Shown in pieces: positions 22,851 through 35,500 of a DNA stretch of 64,000 nt (position 1 is its first letter; every line of letters starts with the position of its first letter). The translations under genes and the position numbers were made by a program. Under the pieces are notes generated by a model. The model saw only the letters and a program-made list of their open reading frames with translations, had not been told where the DNA came from and ran no database searches. Source of the DNA: Liolophura sinensis (taxonomy: Eukaryota > Mollusca > Polyplacophora > Chitonida > Chitonidae); NCBI RefSeq assembly GCF_032854445.1, contig NC_088300.1:32283608-32347607 (forward strand), read 5' to 3'.

Positions 22851-24370
22851 GAGTATTTCTCACTTACGTGTATAAACAAAATCATGTAAAACAACATGCA
22901 TGTGTTAATACAGGGCACCCCACCAGTCGTGTGCTTTTTGAAAATATCATATTTTATATCATTAAACAGCTAAAGAAATGTAACCAACATAAACCGTAAA
23001 CTTTGGAAGATGAATTTGACCCTATTGTTGTCAGAAATATGGGCAGGCTGCCCTAGTGGCATGCACAAGACTTGTTTTCTGTTGTAGTCTGCATCATTCA
23101 CTTTAACATTTAGGAAGTTCTGCATGTTCTTGTCCATGCCATTCATAGTTCCGAGCACTTTGGTTTCTCGCAAGAAGCAGGAGGTGATAAATACCATGGA
23201 GCAATATGGGTGAAATGCTGATTTTTGCCGATTTCCAATGTGTATCTCACCTGGGTTAAATTTGCTTTGTTTTCACCTCTAATACTCACGTGACTAAAGA
23301 GTGTACTGATGATTGGCTCAGAGTAGCTATGACATCACTGCAAAACTATGAATAAAGGATTTAATCAGTGTATAGTCTTGATATGGTGTGTTCTGAGGCT
23401 TATTTTGATGGGTTGGTTGTTGTTCTGTGTAAAATAGATACAGAGATACAGTCAAGTGCAGGTCTGCACATTTTCGGACAAATGCGAAATCCGGATACCC
23501 TTAATCTTACAACCGATTCAGTAAGATGGGTCGGAAGTTGAGGGTCACGTGACCACCCGTTCGTACCTAATACAAAATGGCCGCCCAATATTACAGCAGT
23601 GGGGAAAAGGTCACTTTTAGCCTAGTTGTACAAAATAACGTCACGAAAGCTCTGCAAAAACACTCAGGCTATCTGGAAAGCTGAAATTTATACAAAACCA
23701 ACGGATACAAGATCGCTGACAGCTATTCAAAAATAGGCATTTTCCTATGCAATAACGGTGGGAGAACCGTTTTCTTAATCCACGCAGTTTGTTGCAAAGG
23801 AGATCACGTGGTTTCTAGCTTTCGATCCGTCTTACAGAATTACTATTTCGATAAGGATGTATGTTCTAAGCGTTTGTCAGCATTAATTTTTAATTTACTG
23901 TAACATGAACTGTGAGTAATTCTAAGTTGTCTCCTTTTGTGCATTAAAACGATTTAGAAATTTATCAATACAGCTAATTACTCGTTCATTCTAACAAATC
24001 AATAAACCTCGCAAATGTCAGTGCATACATGTGTCTGCTGTGTGAACTTGGCGTACGCATGTCACATTTCGCATTCATAACCCCCAAAGTTTCAGTTTCT
24101 AATGACGTGTTGTCAGCTGACGTTGAACAACCAACCAAAGCGCACAGGAAGTATAATCAACGTAACGGACGGTAAGGGGGTTTCCCTCGAAAGAGCTAAA
24201 TTTAGATCTTTTCCACTTCTGGGAAAACACAGCCCGACATCACTAGATCGGAGCTAGACGTAGATGGGAGCTAAGAGATACAATTGTTGTGACAGCCATA
24301 ACACGAATTGTTGAATCCCAAGACACGTGAAACAGTAGCTGCTGGAGTCTGATAGCGACTCGAAGAAATA
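22851..24370 (+). promoter_or_regulatory. upstream / promoter region of Rel
   Basis: Non-coding. From about 23450 the composition becomes richer in CpG (e.g. 'gggtcacgtgaccacccgtt', 'cgtaacggacggtaaggggg', 'cttccgtctcgggtccattt' further on) than the surrounding AT-rich DNA, as expected near an unmethylated invertebrate promoter. It includes a kB consensus site at 24177-24186. The transcription start is not identified. Confidence 0.5.
24177..24186 (+). promoter_or_regulatory. kB consensus site (GGGGTTTCCC)
   Basis: The ten bases fit GGGRNWYYCC exactly and lie 185 bp before the Rel initiation codon, in the CpG-richer promoter stretch. Many rel/NF-kB genes are autoregulated through such sites. 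Function here is inferred only from sequence and position. Confidence 0.5.
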
Positions 24371-27300
24371 ATGGCGGCAAGTCAAGGTGAGAACAAACCA
24401 TAAATCGAGAGTAAAACGTGACTCGAATTCTCGAAGAGCATTTCACTTGTCGACTTCCGTCTCGGGTCCATTTTGTTATAATGTCGTGCTGAAGCCGTAC
24501 GCACAGCCTTGCGTAGCGGCTACACCTCGTGGTTGCTGATGAAATCTGCTTTTGCTTCAAATATCACTTTGTCTGCTACTGTTTAAGTTTTTTGATCTCT
24601 CTACACAAACGAAATTCCTATTTTATCAAGGTACATGTAGATACACGTGACAATACACCTATGGATACAGTGTCATCTGAATTTATATGTATACTAGTGT
24701 ATATGGCTTAGGAATATATATGGTTTTAAATATAAACGGTGTCATTTTATGTCACTTAAGAGGCCCATCAGTTCTTATATTGTATTTATGTCACTTTGTT
24801 AACACAGCCAAATGCATACTGACATCTTTACACCAGACAGAGGTAAACTGTGAGTGGTAGAAAAATTTAAATCTGTAGCGTATTTCAGGTTGATTAGAAA
24901 ATATGACCGCCAAGTTTAATATTATAGCTGATGTTTTTTTGTCTTTTTTTTGTATGTCTTAGGAAAATAGGAATAAAACATGTACATATTTATATGTAGT
25001 CAGTATATCTAGTTTAAACTTCAAACTGGTGTCAACTTAATCTAGACCATCCAGGCAGATGAGGTGAGAGGTGTTGAAACTTGCATGCACATTAGTAAAA
25101 TGAGGTCATACATATCCCAGTGACCTGGAATATCGCTATTTTTTTATTGTTGGTAAACATTGGAGAATTTTTTACCAAGACGATGACGTTCAGTTTCATG
25201 GTTCGAGAAAATCAGAGAGCTTCTGCCAAGCCATTTACTGAAAATTATAAAAATGAATGAAGGAACCTACTGAGTGAATGTATATTGTTATTACAACTTC
25301 ACACTGACCTTTCTACAGGTATTATAATTCAGATTCACTGAATTTTTGTTCAGATCGAGGTACACATGACATATGTGAGTAAAGATGAAAAGAATTTTTG
25401 CATTCCTGAAAATCAAGGTGTAGAAAATGTGGTACGACTTCAGTGGTATATGTTATCCCTATGGTCCATAAATCTTGCTTTACTATCCACATGTTTGACT
25501 GCATTTAATTCTGTGAAAAAAAAAAAAAAAAAGAATTAGAAAAGGTATTTTCTCTTGAATCGTTTTTATGTTTTATGTCTCTTTTAATGTACTTTACCTA
25601 TAAGCTCATGTCTTGTCCCAACTCATTCTGTTAGAAGATCGCTGAAGAAATTTGTGTGTTCCTCCACAGACTTCGCTCTTCCGCTTGAGGACCTGTCAAA
25701 ATACGACAGCAAAGAGCTGGAGAAAATCCTGCAGAATTTTGGTGGCTTTGACAGTGATGTTGGCACATGTAAGTAGTACACATATATGCAGATGGTTAAA
25801 TCTGCCTGGGGCAATCATTAAAATATTCCATATGCCCATGGGCAACCACTTTTGGGGCATAGAGACGTGCTAATTTTGACACCTTTGGGCTTTCATCAAG
25901 GTGATCGTCAGTTTAAACACTTAACAAACAGATAAAAGCTATAATAATGTTCAGGGGCCTCCGTGGCTCAGTCGGTTAAAGCGCTAGCGCAGCGTAATGA
26001 CCCAGGAGTCTCTCACCAATGCGGTCGATACGAGTTCAAGTCCAGCTCATGCTGGCTTCTTCTCCGGCCGTACGTGAGAAGGTCTGTCAGCAACCTGCGG
26101 ATGGTCGTGGGTTTCCCCCGGGCTCTGCCCGGTTTCCACCCACCATAATGCTGGCCGCCGTCGTATGAGTGAAATATTCTTGAGTACGGCGTAAAACACC
26201 AATCAAAAAAAAAAAAAAAAAAAAAAAATAATAATGTTCAGGCTTTTTCAGGGACAGGTATTTCTTGACATTGAGGTTCAACATGAAGTAAAATTAATAT
26301 TCTTTTTTACCATGAGTTCTAATGTGTTAAATGAAATATCATACAGCTTAGTTGCGCCTTGGCAAAACCTGTCTATTCTAATCCCAGGAAATGTCAGTGA
26401 AAAAATTTGCAAATAGCTGGAAATGAAAGATATTGTGGGCCAACATATAATGATAACTTAGCAGACAATGCAAAATTGCAGACATTGTTATTGAGCAGTG
26501 TTTATGCTGACTTGCTGTGACAGTCTGGGTCCAGTGACCAGTGAGGCCATGTGCAGGATATGCAGGCGTCCAAGCATCTGTCAGGCAGATAAATAAATGA
26601 CTTTACCTGAAGTTATGATTGTCTGCTAGTAGCACTTGTACAGGTGTAACGTGAAAAGATAGAGGAATACAATATTCATCATCTAATCCTCATGTAACAC
26701 CCCTTCTCATGAAAACTCCATCGATATACAAACATTATTTAGAGTGCTAAGATGTGGTGAACTACACTTTTGTTCAAATGTTACAATTTGGCCTGCACTA
26801 AAAAGACAATGGAATAGATCATTCCTCATTTGAGTGCCTAATCCGTTCCCTTCTGGCTGTTCATAGGAACTTTGGTGACAATGAACAGTTCTGTTGATAA
26901 TGCACATGGCTGTTTGCACAGACTTTCAATACACTTGCTGTAAACCACTTGTCTTCCATCAATATGAAGTGCAAGATTGTATGTGTTGAGACACAGGAAC
27001 TGCCATCAGTAACTTTCCAAGGTTTTTTTTTTTCACCTCCAGCACTCTTGTTTCCTTCACCAATAAAACTGAACCCCATCGAATAAGTGGAGCATTCTTA
27101 GGTATGGTAACAATAACCAATCAGTACTACTTAAACAAACTTAACGTAAAACACCTATCAAATAAGTAAACAAATTAAATTATCTTTGGTCTGATTTTAG
27201 CTTCAGAGTTGAATCGTATCTTGGAAGCAGCGGCAGCTCAGACTGACCCAGAGTCTGTGGCCCCCTCCTCCAGTACAGGACCAGGTACCTATCAGATCAG

Positions 27301-30300
27301 CCCTCAACCAGCACCCACAACACCCAAACCTGCCCAAGGTACCAGCAGTAGGCAAAGAGCTGGGGCTGCCAAACAAGGGCCAGCAAGGGGAGCTCACTCC
27401 AGCATGATGACAGGAAGTCAAGCTGAAAACCAGTCTGCCCCGTATGTTGAGATCATCGAACAGCCTCGAACCAAAGGGCTTAGGTTCAGGTACGAGTGCG
27501 AGGGTCGATCTGCTGGGAGTATCCCAGGTGAAAACAGCACTCCAGAGAAGAAGACGTATCCTACCATTAAGGTTAGTGCTCAGCCTGATGTCTTCTGTTG
27601 AGTTGGCTAGAGTTTTTTTTCTGTTTTGAAGCCTTTAATTCTTGCTTCAGAATCACTCTGAGAGATTTTTTTTGGATCAACTATTTTTTCAGGTGTTTTT
27701 GTTTTGTTTAAATTCAACCTTACCAGAGAAACGCAAACCCCCTTGTTTCAGCATCAGTTGGTTATGGTGCGTAAATTTCATTGTGAACATGAGTGTGAAT
27801 CTTCAAACTCCTCCTTGTAGCTGGCTTTGCCTTTTGCCTAGTTCCTTCTAAACATACATGTATGTGTAGTGCTGCTATTGTAGAAGCCAAATGTGGTCAC
27901 ACATACTGAGTCAGAATACACTCACAATAAGTACTTTACCTTTATGTTACCCTCTAGATATCCAGCAAGCCATGATCTGAAGATAAATTCACTTACCTTT
28001 AAGTTGTTAGGACGCATGAATTGCATTTTTAAAGAAAGCCTTCAGAGCGATATTAAACCCTAAATACACAAACAAAGTCGGCCTTATAATTAAATAGGGA
28101 ATTTGTAGATGGCCCTGATTTCACTGCTTGTGGAGTCTTTGGTGGCAGATAGCAGTCATTGACAACTGTGTTGCCATTAGCATAGTCTAATGTTTGGTGA
28201 AGACCATTTGTCTTCCACTAACATGCTATGCATATCTGTACACAGCTATCACATGTGGGCAAGTCTGTCATTAACTTGCCAGACAATGGTGGTTTACTCC
28301 AGGCTTTCTGGTTTATTCTGCACATGAAACTGTCTGCCATCATATCAGGTGAAAAATTCTTGAGTATGGCAAATAAAAGTTAAATTTTATGTGACGGTAC
28401 ACCCATATGCTCTTACAAGTATGAAGTGAGAAAGTTGTAAATGTCCAGTTAGGGTATGACCCTACTCCAGAAATAACCTCCAATGTGTTTCTTATTCATG
28501 AGATGAACTGGCCTGATTATCGGTGAAATGAAGACGTGAATTTTAAAATTTCTTCATGATATATTTATTTGTTTGTAGATCCACAACCATACTGGGGCAG
28601 CTGTTGTTGTGGTGTCATGTGTCACGAAAGACTTGCCTAAGCCTCGACCTCATCCCCATGCCTTGGTGGGGAAGGACTGTACCAAAGGGGTGTGCACCGT
28701 ACGTGTGAGGGACGCATCTGTCATCAAGTAAGTAGGATCACATTTCACACATCCACTATAAATCATCCCAGATGTAGAGTACAGTTAATTTGCATAATAA
28801 CTTGCTAATTAGTACAAAGCCAAAGTTTTTAAATCACATTATTTTAAAAATTATTAAAAAAAAATATTTCAACCAGTAAATTAAAACATGTCTATTTTAG
28901 ATGTCATCTTATATATGTAGTGATGTATTATTGGCTGTTTTCATGGTTTAAAAAATGGAATTGTATATACAGTTTGTACTTGTTCATGTATTGTTATAAG
29001 AGGGCCTCTGGAAAGAACAAATTGTACAGTTTGACAAAGTTAAACTTTGGTTTCATTCGTTCGTTCCAAATGACAACAGAGTGCACTCCGAGTGCAAAAT
29101 GACGTCGTTTCTTTACAGGGTGATAGAGCTAATTCTCGGTCTATTATTCAATATGACAGAATTCGTTAGTTAGTTAGTGACAAGGTCATCTTCCCAATAG
29201 AAGTCATTTTGTTGCCGTCTCTGGAAAACCTGCACATTATATTACACTGTATTGCTTTATTTTCAGTTAAGCACCATGTAAAACCCCAGCTGTGCATACA
29301 TACTTGTACATACATGTACATGCTGAATGTAGTTTTGCCTTAATTACCCAGTTGGAAATTCCTCAATCTTTTCGCATGTGAAAGAGCAACATTCAGTGCA
29401 ATTGTTGCACATTTATAGTTTCATTTTTTAGATAGAACTAGATTGGGTGGATTGGTTAGTTTCAGAGCTACACAAAAAAGGATAATTTTATCAATCTACA
29501 CAGAATAATGCCTTCAGATTATGCTTGAATAAACACCTTGCAATCATGCGAAAAGGTTGAAGAATTACAGTGAGAGACATTTCACAATGCGGTATGTTTC
29601 TTCGCACAGGTTCCCTCACCTTGGTATTCAGTGTGCCAAAAAGAAGGATGTAGAAGATCACATTCGAACCAGAAAGGAAATCAATGTAGACCCTTTTCAA
29701 AGTAAGACAAAAAAGTGATTGTGTTGATGTTCTACATCATATAAAGTATAACAAAATATTTCTCTGATTCAAAGCAGTTCCATCAGACTTAACTGTAACA
29801 GGTTTAGAAGGTAAGTAGTGTAATTATGAATTCTTGTGTCAGTCAGCCTGGATGAAAGATTTGAATGCCTGGAATAAAGATTATTTTGGTCTGTACATTT
29901 AGATTCCACATGAACTTATCTTCATTAAGCACATACTCTCAGTGGCTAGAAAGGTTTCATACATATTTTATATGTCTTTCCATAGTACATGAAATATTGA
30001 GACTTATAGTACTGCTTGCTTTACACTCTGATGCATTTGTTTTCAGCTGGGTTCGACAATCCAAAGGACATAGACCTGAATATCGTGCGTCTTTGCTTCC
30101 AAGTTTTCCTTCCTGGAAAAGATGGAAAGTTTACAAGAATTGTTCAGCCTGTTTGTTCCAATGCTATTCTGGACAAGAGTAGGTTTATTTCTCTACTAAT
30201 TAATTATCACCATTCATTCACATATTTTGGATTTTAAACTCATCAATGGGTTACCTCCCTTGGACAAGTCAGTTTGGCTGATTTGTCATTAAAGGTATAC

Positions 30301-32502
30301 AGGACCGCCTCTGATTGACTGGCATAAGAGATTGGCAAGTCCAGGCTAAGTCTTGTCAATTCTGATTAGCTGATGTGAGAGATTGGCAAGTCCAGGCTAT
30401 GTCTTGTCATTTCTGATTGGCTGGCATGAGAGATTGGCAAGTCCAGGCTATGTCTGGTCAGTTCTGATTGGCTGGTGTGAGAGATTGGCAAGTCCAGGCC
30501 ATGCCTAGCCTAAGCTGAATTTTAGGTATGGCAGATTTATTAATTAAAGCGTGACCAAAGCTTGACTTAACTCAGAAAACCCTGCCTCCACTGTCATCCA
30601 CTCGGTGTTAATTCTGTAACCCTTTAAGTCTGTTTTTTTTTTCAAGGTCAAGAGCATGTAACGCTATGAAAGAATTGTGGAAGCAGGCTGTAAAATCTCA
30701 CTTCAGTAAAATTATGTTAGAAACCCACTTATTTGACTTTGCATTATAGTTCTGCTGATTTAGTTCCCAAAAAAGACATTGTTTAGGTTTTATGTACCAT
30801 GTATTATCATGAAGAAGCATTGTAAACTAAATAGTTGTTGTATTATAACAAAGGTTTTACAAGTTTAGCATGAAAGGATACATGAAACGCTTGCTGTTTA
30901 CTTCTTAAAATGGGGTATAAATCAGCTATAAATGTACAAAAAGATTCTTAACTTTCTTTATGGAGCCTAAGAATGCCTTTTCCTATGGCCCCAGTGGTCT
31001 GTCCAGAAATTAAGTAGTCTGCTGTGTTGATATCCACAGTGATAGGTGTCAAAAACAACTTTGTTGGTGAGCGAGCCTGAATTGGGCGCTAAGCTGGCCT
31101 TGTGTTCGCAGAATGTTTGTCAACAACATCTTTTCCAAATATTCCCTTCCACTGATGGAACATATGTATAAAATTAAAAGAGTTGTAAAATGTGCCTCAA
31201 AAATGAAAATTTTTCTCATTTTTTCAGCATATCTTTTTTTGTTATCCTTAAAACCAAACTGTTCATTTTGTAATGCCTTATCATGTATCCTTCATATGTT
31301 TTCAGAGGCACACAATGAGTTGGTGATTTGTCGCATAGACCACACCTCAGGCAGAGCCAGGGGAGGAGATGAAGTCTTTCTGCTCTGTGAAAAAGTCAAC
31401 AAAGGTAGTGTGTTTGTTTGTTAATGCTATAATACTCAAAGTCAGTGACGGTAATGTCATGGTATGATTATAATGCTATAATGCTTTGAAGTCAATAAAG
31501 TTAATGTGATGTTTTCTGTAAAAACTTGTTGGTTAGCCAGTGAAAGTAATGTGATGTTTTGTAAATGCCTTTTTTGCTCAAAGTCAATAAAAATACATGT
31601 AATGTGATGTTTTGTATATGCCTTTTTGCTCAAAGTCAATTAAAATACAAGTAATGTGATGTTTTGTAAATTGTAGAAGTAATGTTTTTTTTTGCTTTTT
31701 TTGGTATTTTGTATTTAATAATAACTAAGCTATTTTGGGATAGTCTTGCTAATAATCAGTTTGTAACATTATTTTGTTATGTTGTGCTGTTTTACCTCTC
31801 CTCCAGATGACATTGGTGTACGTTTCTATGAACTTGGTGAAGATGGTACATCGACATGGGAAGACTATGCAGACTTTGGGCAAGGAGATGTTCATAGACA
31901 GGTAAGTCAATGGCCCACAGCATTGTGTCTACGAAGGCCTTTTTACAGCAGGTTTGTAAGTGACAATCACTGTCTAAGGTTTGGGTGTTCAAGCTGGTTT
32001 ACCCATCCAAGATCATTTTTTGTCACATATATCTGTTGCACTCGTGCTGTGACAGACACAGATTCCTCTGATTCTGTGTCTTGAAAGAGAGTGTCTTGAG
32101 AAAGGGAGAGGTGTAATGGGGGCAGCTTTCTGGTGCTGGTACAAACAGTAGCGAGAGAGAACTTACCAATAGCCCAGATGATGGGAGAGAGAAAATTTGA
32201 GCAGAGAGATCTGATTTTAAATCCTACTGAATGATACGCCTAGTTTTCAGACGGAATACTGTGAATACCCAGTATCCGTGACCTCAACACCCAGGACACA
32301 TCACTGAAAGACATGCTATGCATCATTTGAACACCCAGCACACGTCACTTGAACAACTGGTACATGTCACTTGAACAACTGGTACATGTCACTTGAACAT
32401 CATATACATGTATCAGGTAAACTGGTAGATGAATTCCAGCAGTCAGTGAAGCCTACATGTATGTGTATTAAGTTCAATCCAGCTCTGGTAGGTCTGGGTA
32501 GG

Positions 32503-32563
<61 letters not shown>

Positions 32564-35500
32564 TGAATCTGATGAAATGAACCCAAAAGGCTGTGCTGTG
32601 GATGACTGGTACCCACAGCCATGTTGGATCTCTAACAAAAGAATTTCATAGTCTCTTCTGGCTCTCCTATTTGTACACGTCCGCAATGAAAGTCATCTAT
32701 AAAATCATAGCTCCAGCTACATAGATGGAATATTATAACACCCAAATCCAGTTTCCTCTAGCCATAAAACTTAATTTAAGTGTAAAATTCCTTTGTATGG
32801 CATTAAACAGTAATCAGATGTATAAATACTGTAAATCTATGACATTGTAAATTTCATGCATATCAAGTGAGGAAATTTTTCCGTCGTTTAGATATACCCA
32901 GTTGTCAAACAATCCACATGTATTGGTATAAATGGACTTACTTAAATATGATGAACAAACCAATTACCAGTATAATAAAGTGGCTTGATGACTTTCTGAT
33001 CTGAGAATTCTATCTTGCAGATAAAAACTATGTATGAGATTTCAGTTTGGGAGGTTTTCTTTGATGGTGACAGTGGGTTATTTTTTGAAAGACATGGGCA
33101 TTTAAGTGCAGGGTTACAGTATAAATGAAAAGATGTTACTCAACAGCACATATGTTCAGAACTGCAAAAAATTAAACAGATTCAAAATAAGTGTCCTGAC
33201 TGTAGGGCTGAGATGTTGAAAAGCATATCTGCCGTTAAGCCTGCTGTTAACTTAAGCTTGGTCTAAAATCGCATTTGTTTTATGAAAGGCAAAGACTGGT
33301 ATTAAAATTTAAGCCTAGTTTAACTTTTAATACACTTTTGAACAGCAGGCCCTTGGGTGTTCATATTGATGCTGTTAAACAGATCTATCTGATGTTGACT
33401 TTTGTAGCTGGCCATTGTATTCAGAACACCTGCCTACAGGGAGACAAACATCAGCACTCCTGTGCACGTGTTCCTACAACTGAGGCGCCCTTCAGACCAG
33501 GAGGTCAGTGACAGTATCCCCTTCACCTACATGCCAGAGGATCCAGGTACGTTGTCTGCAGCTTTATACAGATACAGAAATTAATGGGGAAATTAATAGA
33601 AGACACGAAGACGAGCTACACAGGTCTAAATGGTAATCACTTCATTTATGTGCGTCATGAGCACACATATACTAAAGGAAAGAACAGAAGTGTTCACAGC
33701 TTTGGACTGATTTGTGACTGGTGGAAGGGATTTTACTAGTTTCCAGTTAAATAATAAATAAACAGCTCAGTACCAAAGGGCTTTAGTTATTCCTCACTAA
33801 TATATGACATCTTATTGGACAATGTACATGTAATTCAGCTTAGAGCTACTGTACGATTTTTGTGTGCATGTTTTTGTGTGTGTGTGTGTTTGCTTTTTTT
33901 TGTTGTTTTTTTTTTTATATACGCTCCTTTGTATATCCTTGGAAGTTTGTCTGGTATGAACAGAGGTTTGAAAGAATTATTAACCTATACACATGTTTAA
34001 TCTTTCTCTTTTCAGACCCACACCACATTGAGGAGAAACGAAAGCGGAAATTCCAGAAGTTTAACTCTTTCATCCAGGATGAGTCACCAGGTAGGTTAAT
34101 GTTTAAATATAGAGAATAAAACATTGACCATGTGTTTTCTTTGTGGAAAAAATCAAGCTTTGCCATCCCAAAACATTCTTATTCACAAAGTTGTGTGCCA
34201 AATGAAAGACACCCTGCCTGAAAAGTAAAGCTTAAACGTCAGATCAAACCTGGCCTCCACACAGTTGAAATTTCCTGCTGTCACTGGTTGTGGGGCAGTG
34301 GTGACAAAGAATCAGTTGATGATAGATGTGTGACTGTTAAAGTTGTCATAACCTTCATTGAACACCACTTATCCTCCACCAGTATAATGTGCATATCAGT
34401 AATTCACAGTCAGCTTTAAAGTTGGGAGACCGGAGATCAAACCTGGGTCAGGTCACTTCGCGCTCAGCACTAAGAGGTTACAGCAAAGAAACAAGTCTGC
34501 TTGACCTGATGTCAGTATATTGTGACTGGGTAGGGAGTTAAGTCTGGTGTCTTAGGCGTGATAGATCATGGACTGGCCTTGCCACAAGAAGACACAGTAT
34601 TTACAAACACCATGAATGACATCTGATCATCATATATTTTTAGTAAGATGTGAAAACCTGAGCATACATACATACAATATGTCAAGTCTGGGATAGTTTA
34701 TCAGTAACTTCCCAAATGTTGGTGGTTTTATCTGGGCACTCCATCCATTAAACTGACCTCCATCGTAAGCGTAAAATCGTGTTAACAGCAATCAATCAAT
34801 CAATCAATTTAATTTTTACGCATGTGACTGTAACATTTTGACCCTGAAGTATATATAGCAATCACAGAACATTGGCTTGGCATTTATTTTGTACCTTCTA
34901 TACTTAGCCTATTCCTTTTAAGACAAGATTGACGTGCATGTGGTGTACATGTATATTGAAAATAATTTCGAAATGTTGATTTAATTACAAGAAGTTTCAC
35001 CTGTGAATTCGGTTGTTTAACAGTAAATTATTGAATGTCATGGTGGAATTCCGACTGGACGTTCCCTTTCATTATGTAACATTTCATGTTATCATAATTT
35101 CAATAAAGGATTTTGAATATTTTATGCAGCTGGAAGAAATGCCACAGTGAAGGAACGAATCAAGGCTAAGGCTTCAAGAAAGATTAAACAAGAACGTAAG
35201 TGATGAATATTGAATTTCTGAAATTGTATAACCTGTTCGCACAAAGAACATCGCATGTTCAATGATTTGTAGCATTGCTAGTATTACATCTTTTTGTGTG
35301 TTCATTACACAAATCTGCTGATATGGTTATGGAAAATAAAATACCTTTAACTTCTTTAATTCCATACGTCTAAATTTGTGCCCAACATTTCAAACAAAGT
35401 TAGTTCCAAATGTGTCAGAGTTTATAATTTGAAGACCTGTTCTATTTACTAGGACATTTCTTGGCTAATGTTGGTATTTTATGGTTTCATATGGTTTTAG

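Noticed and set aside
27203-27421. Minus-strand open frame opposite Rel exon 3
   Set aside because: Shadow of the GC-richer coding exon; no features of its own.
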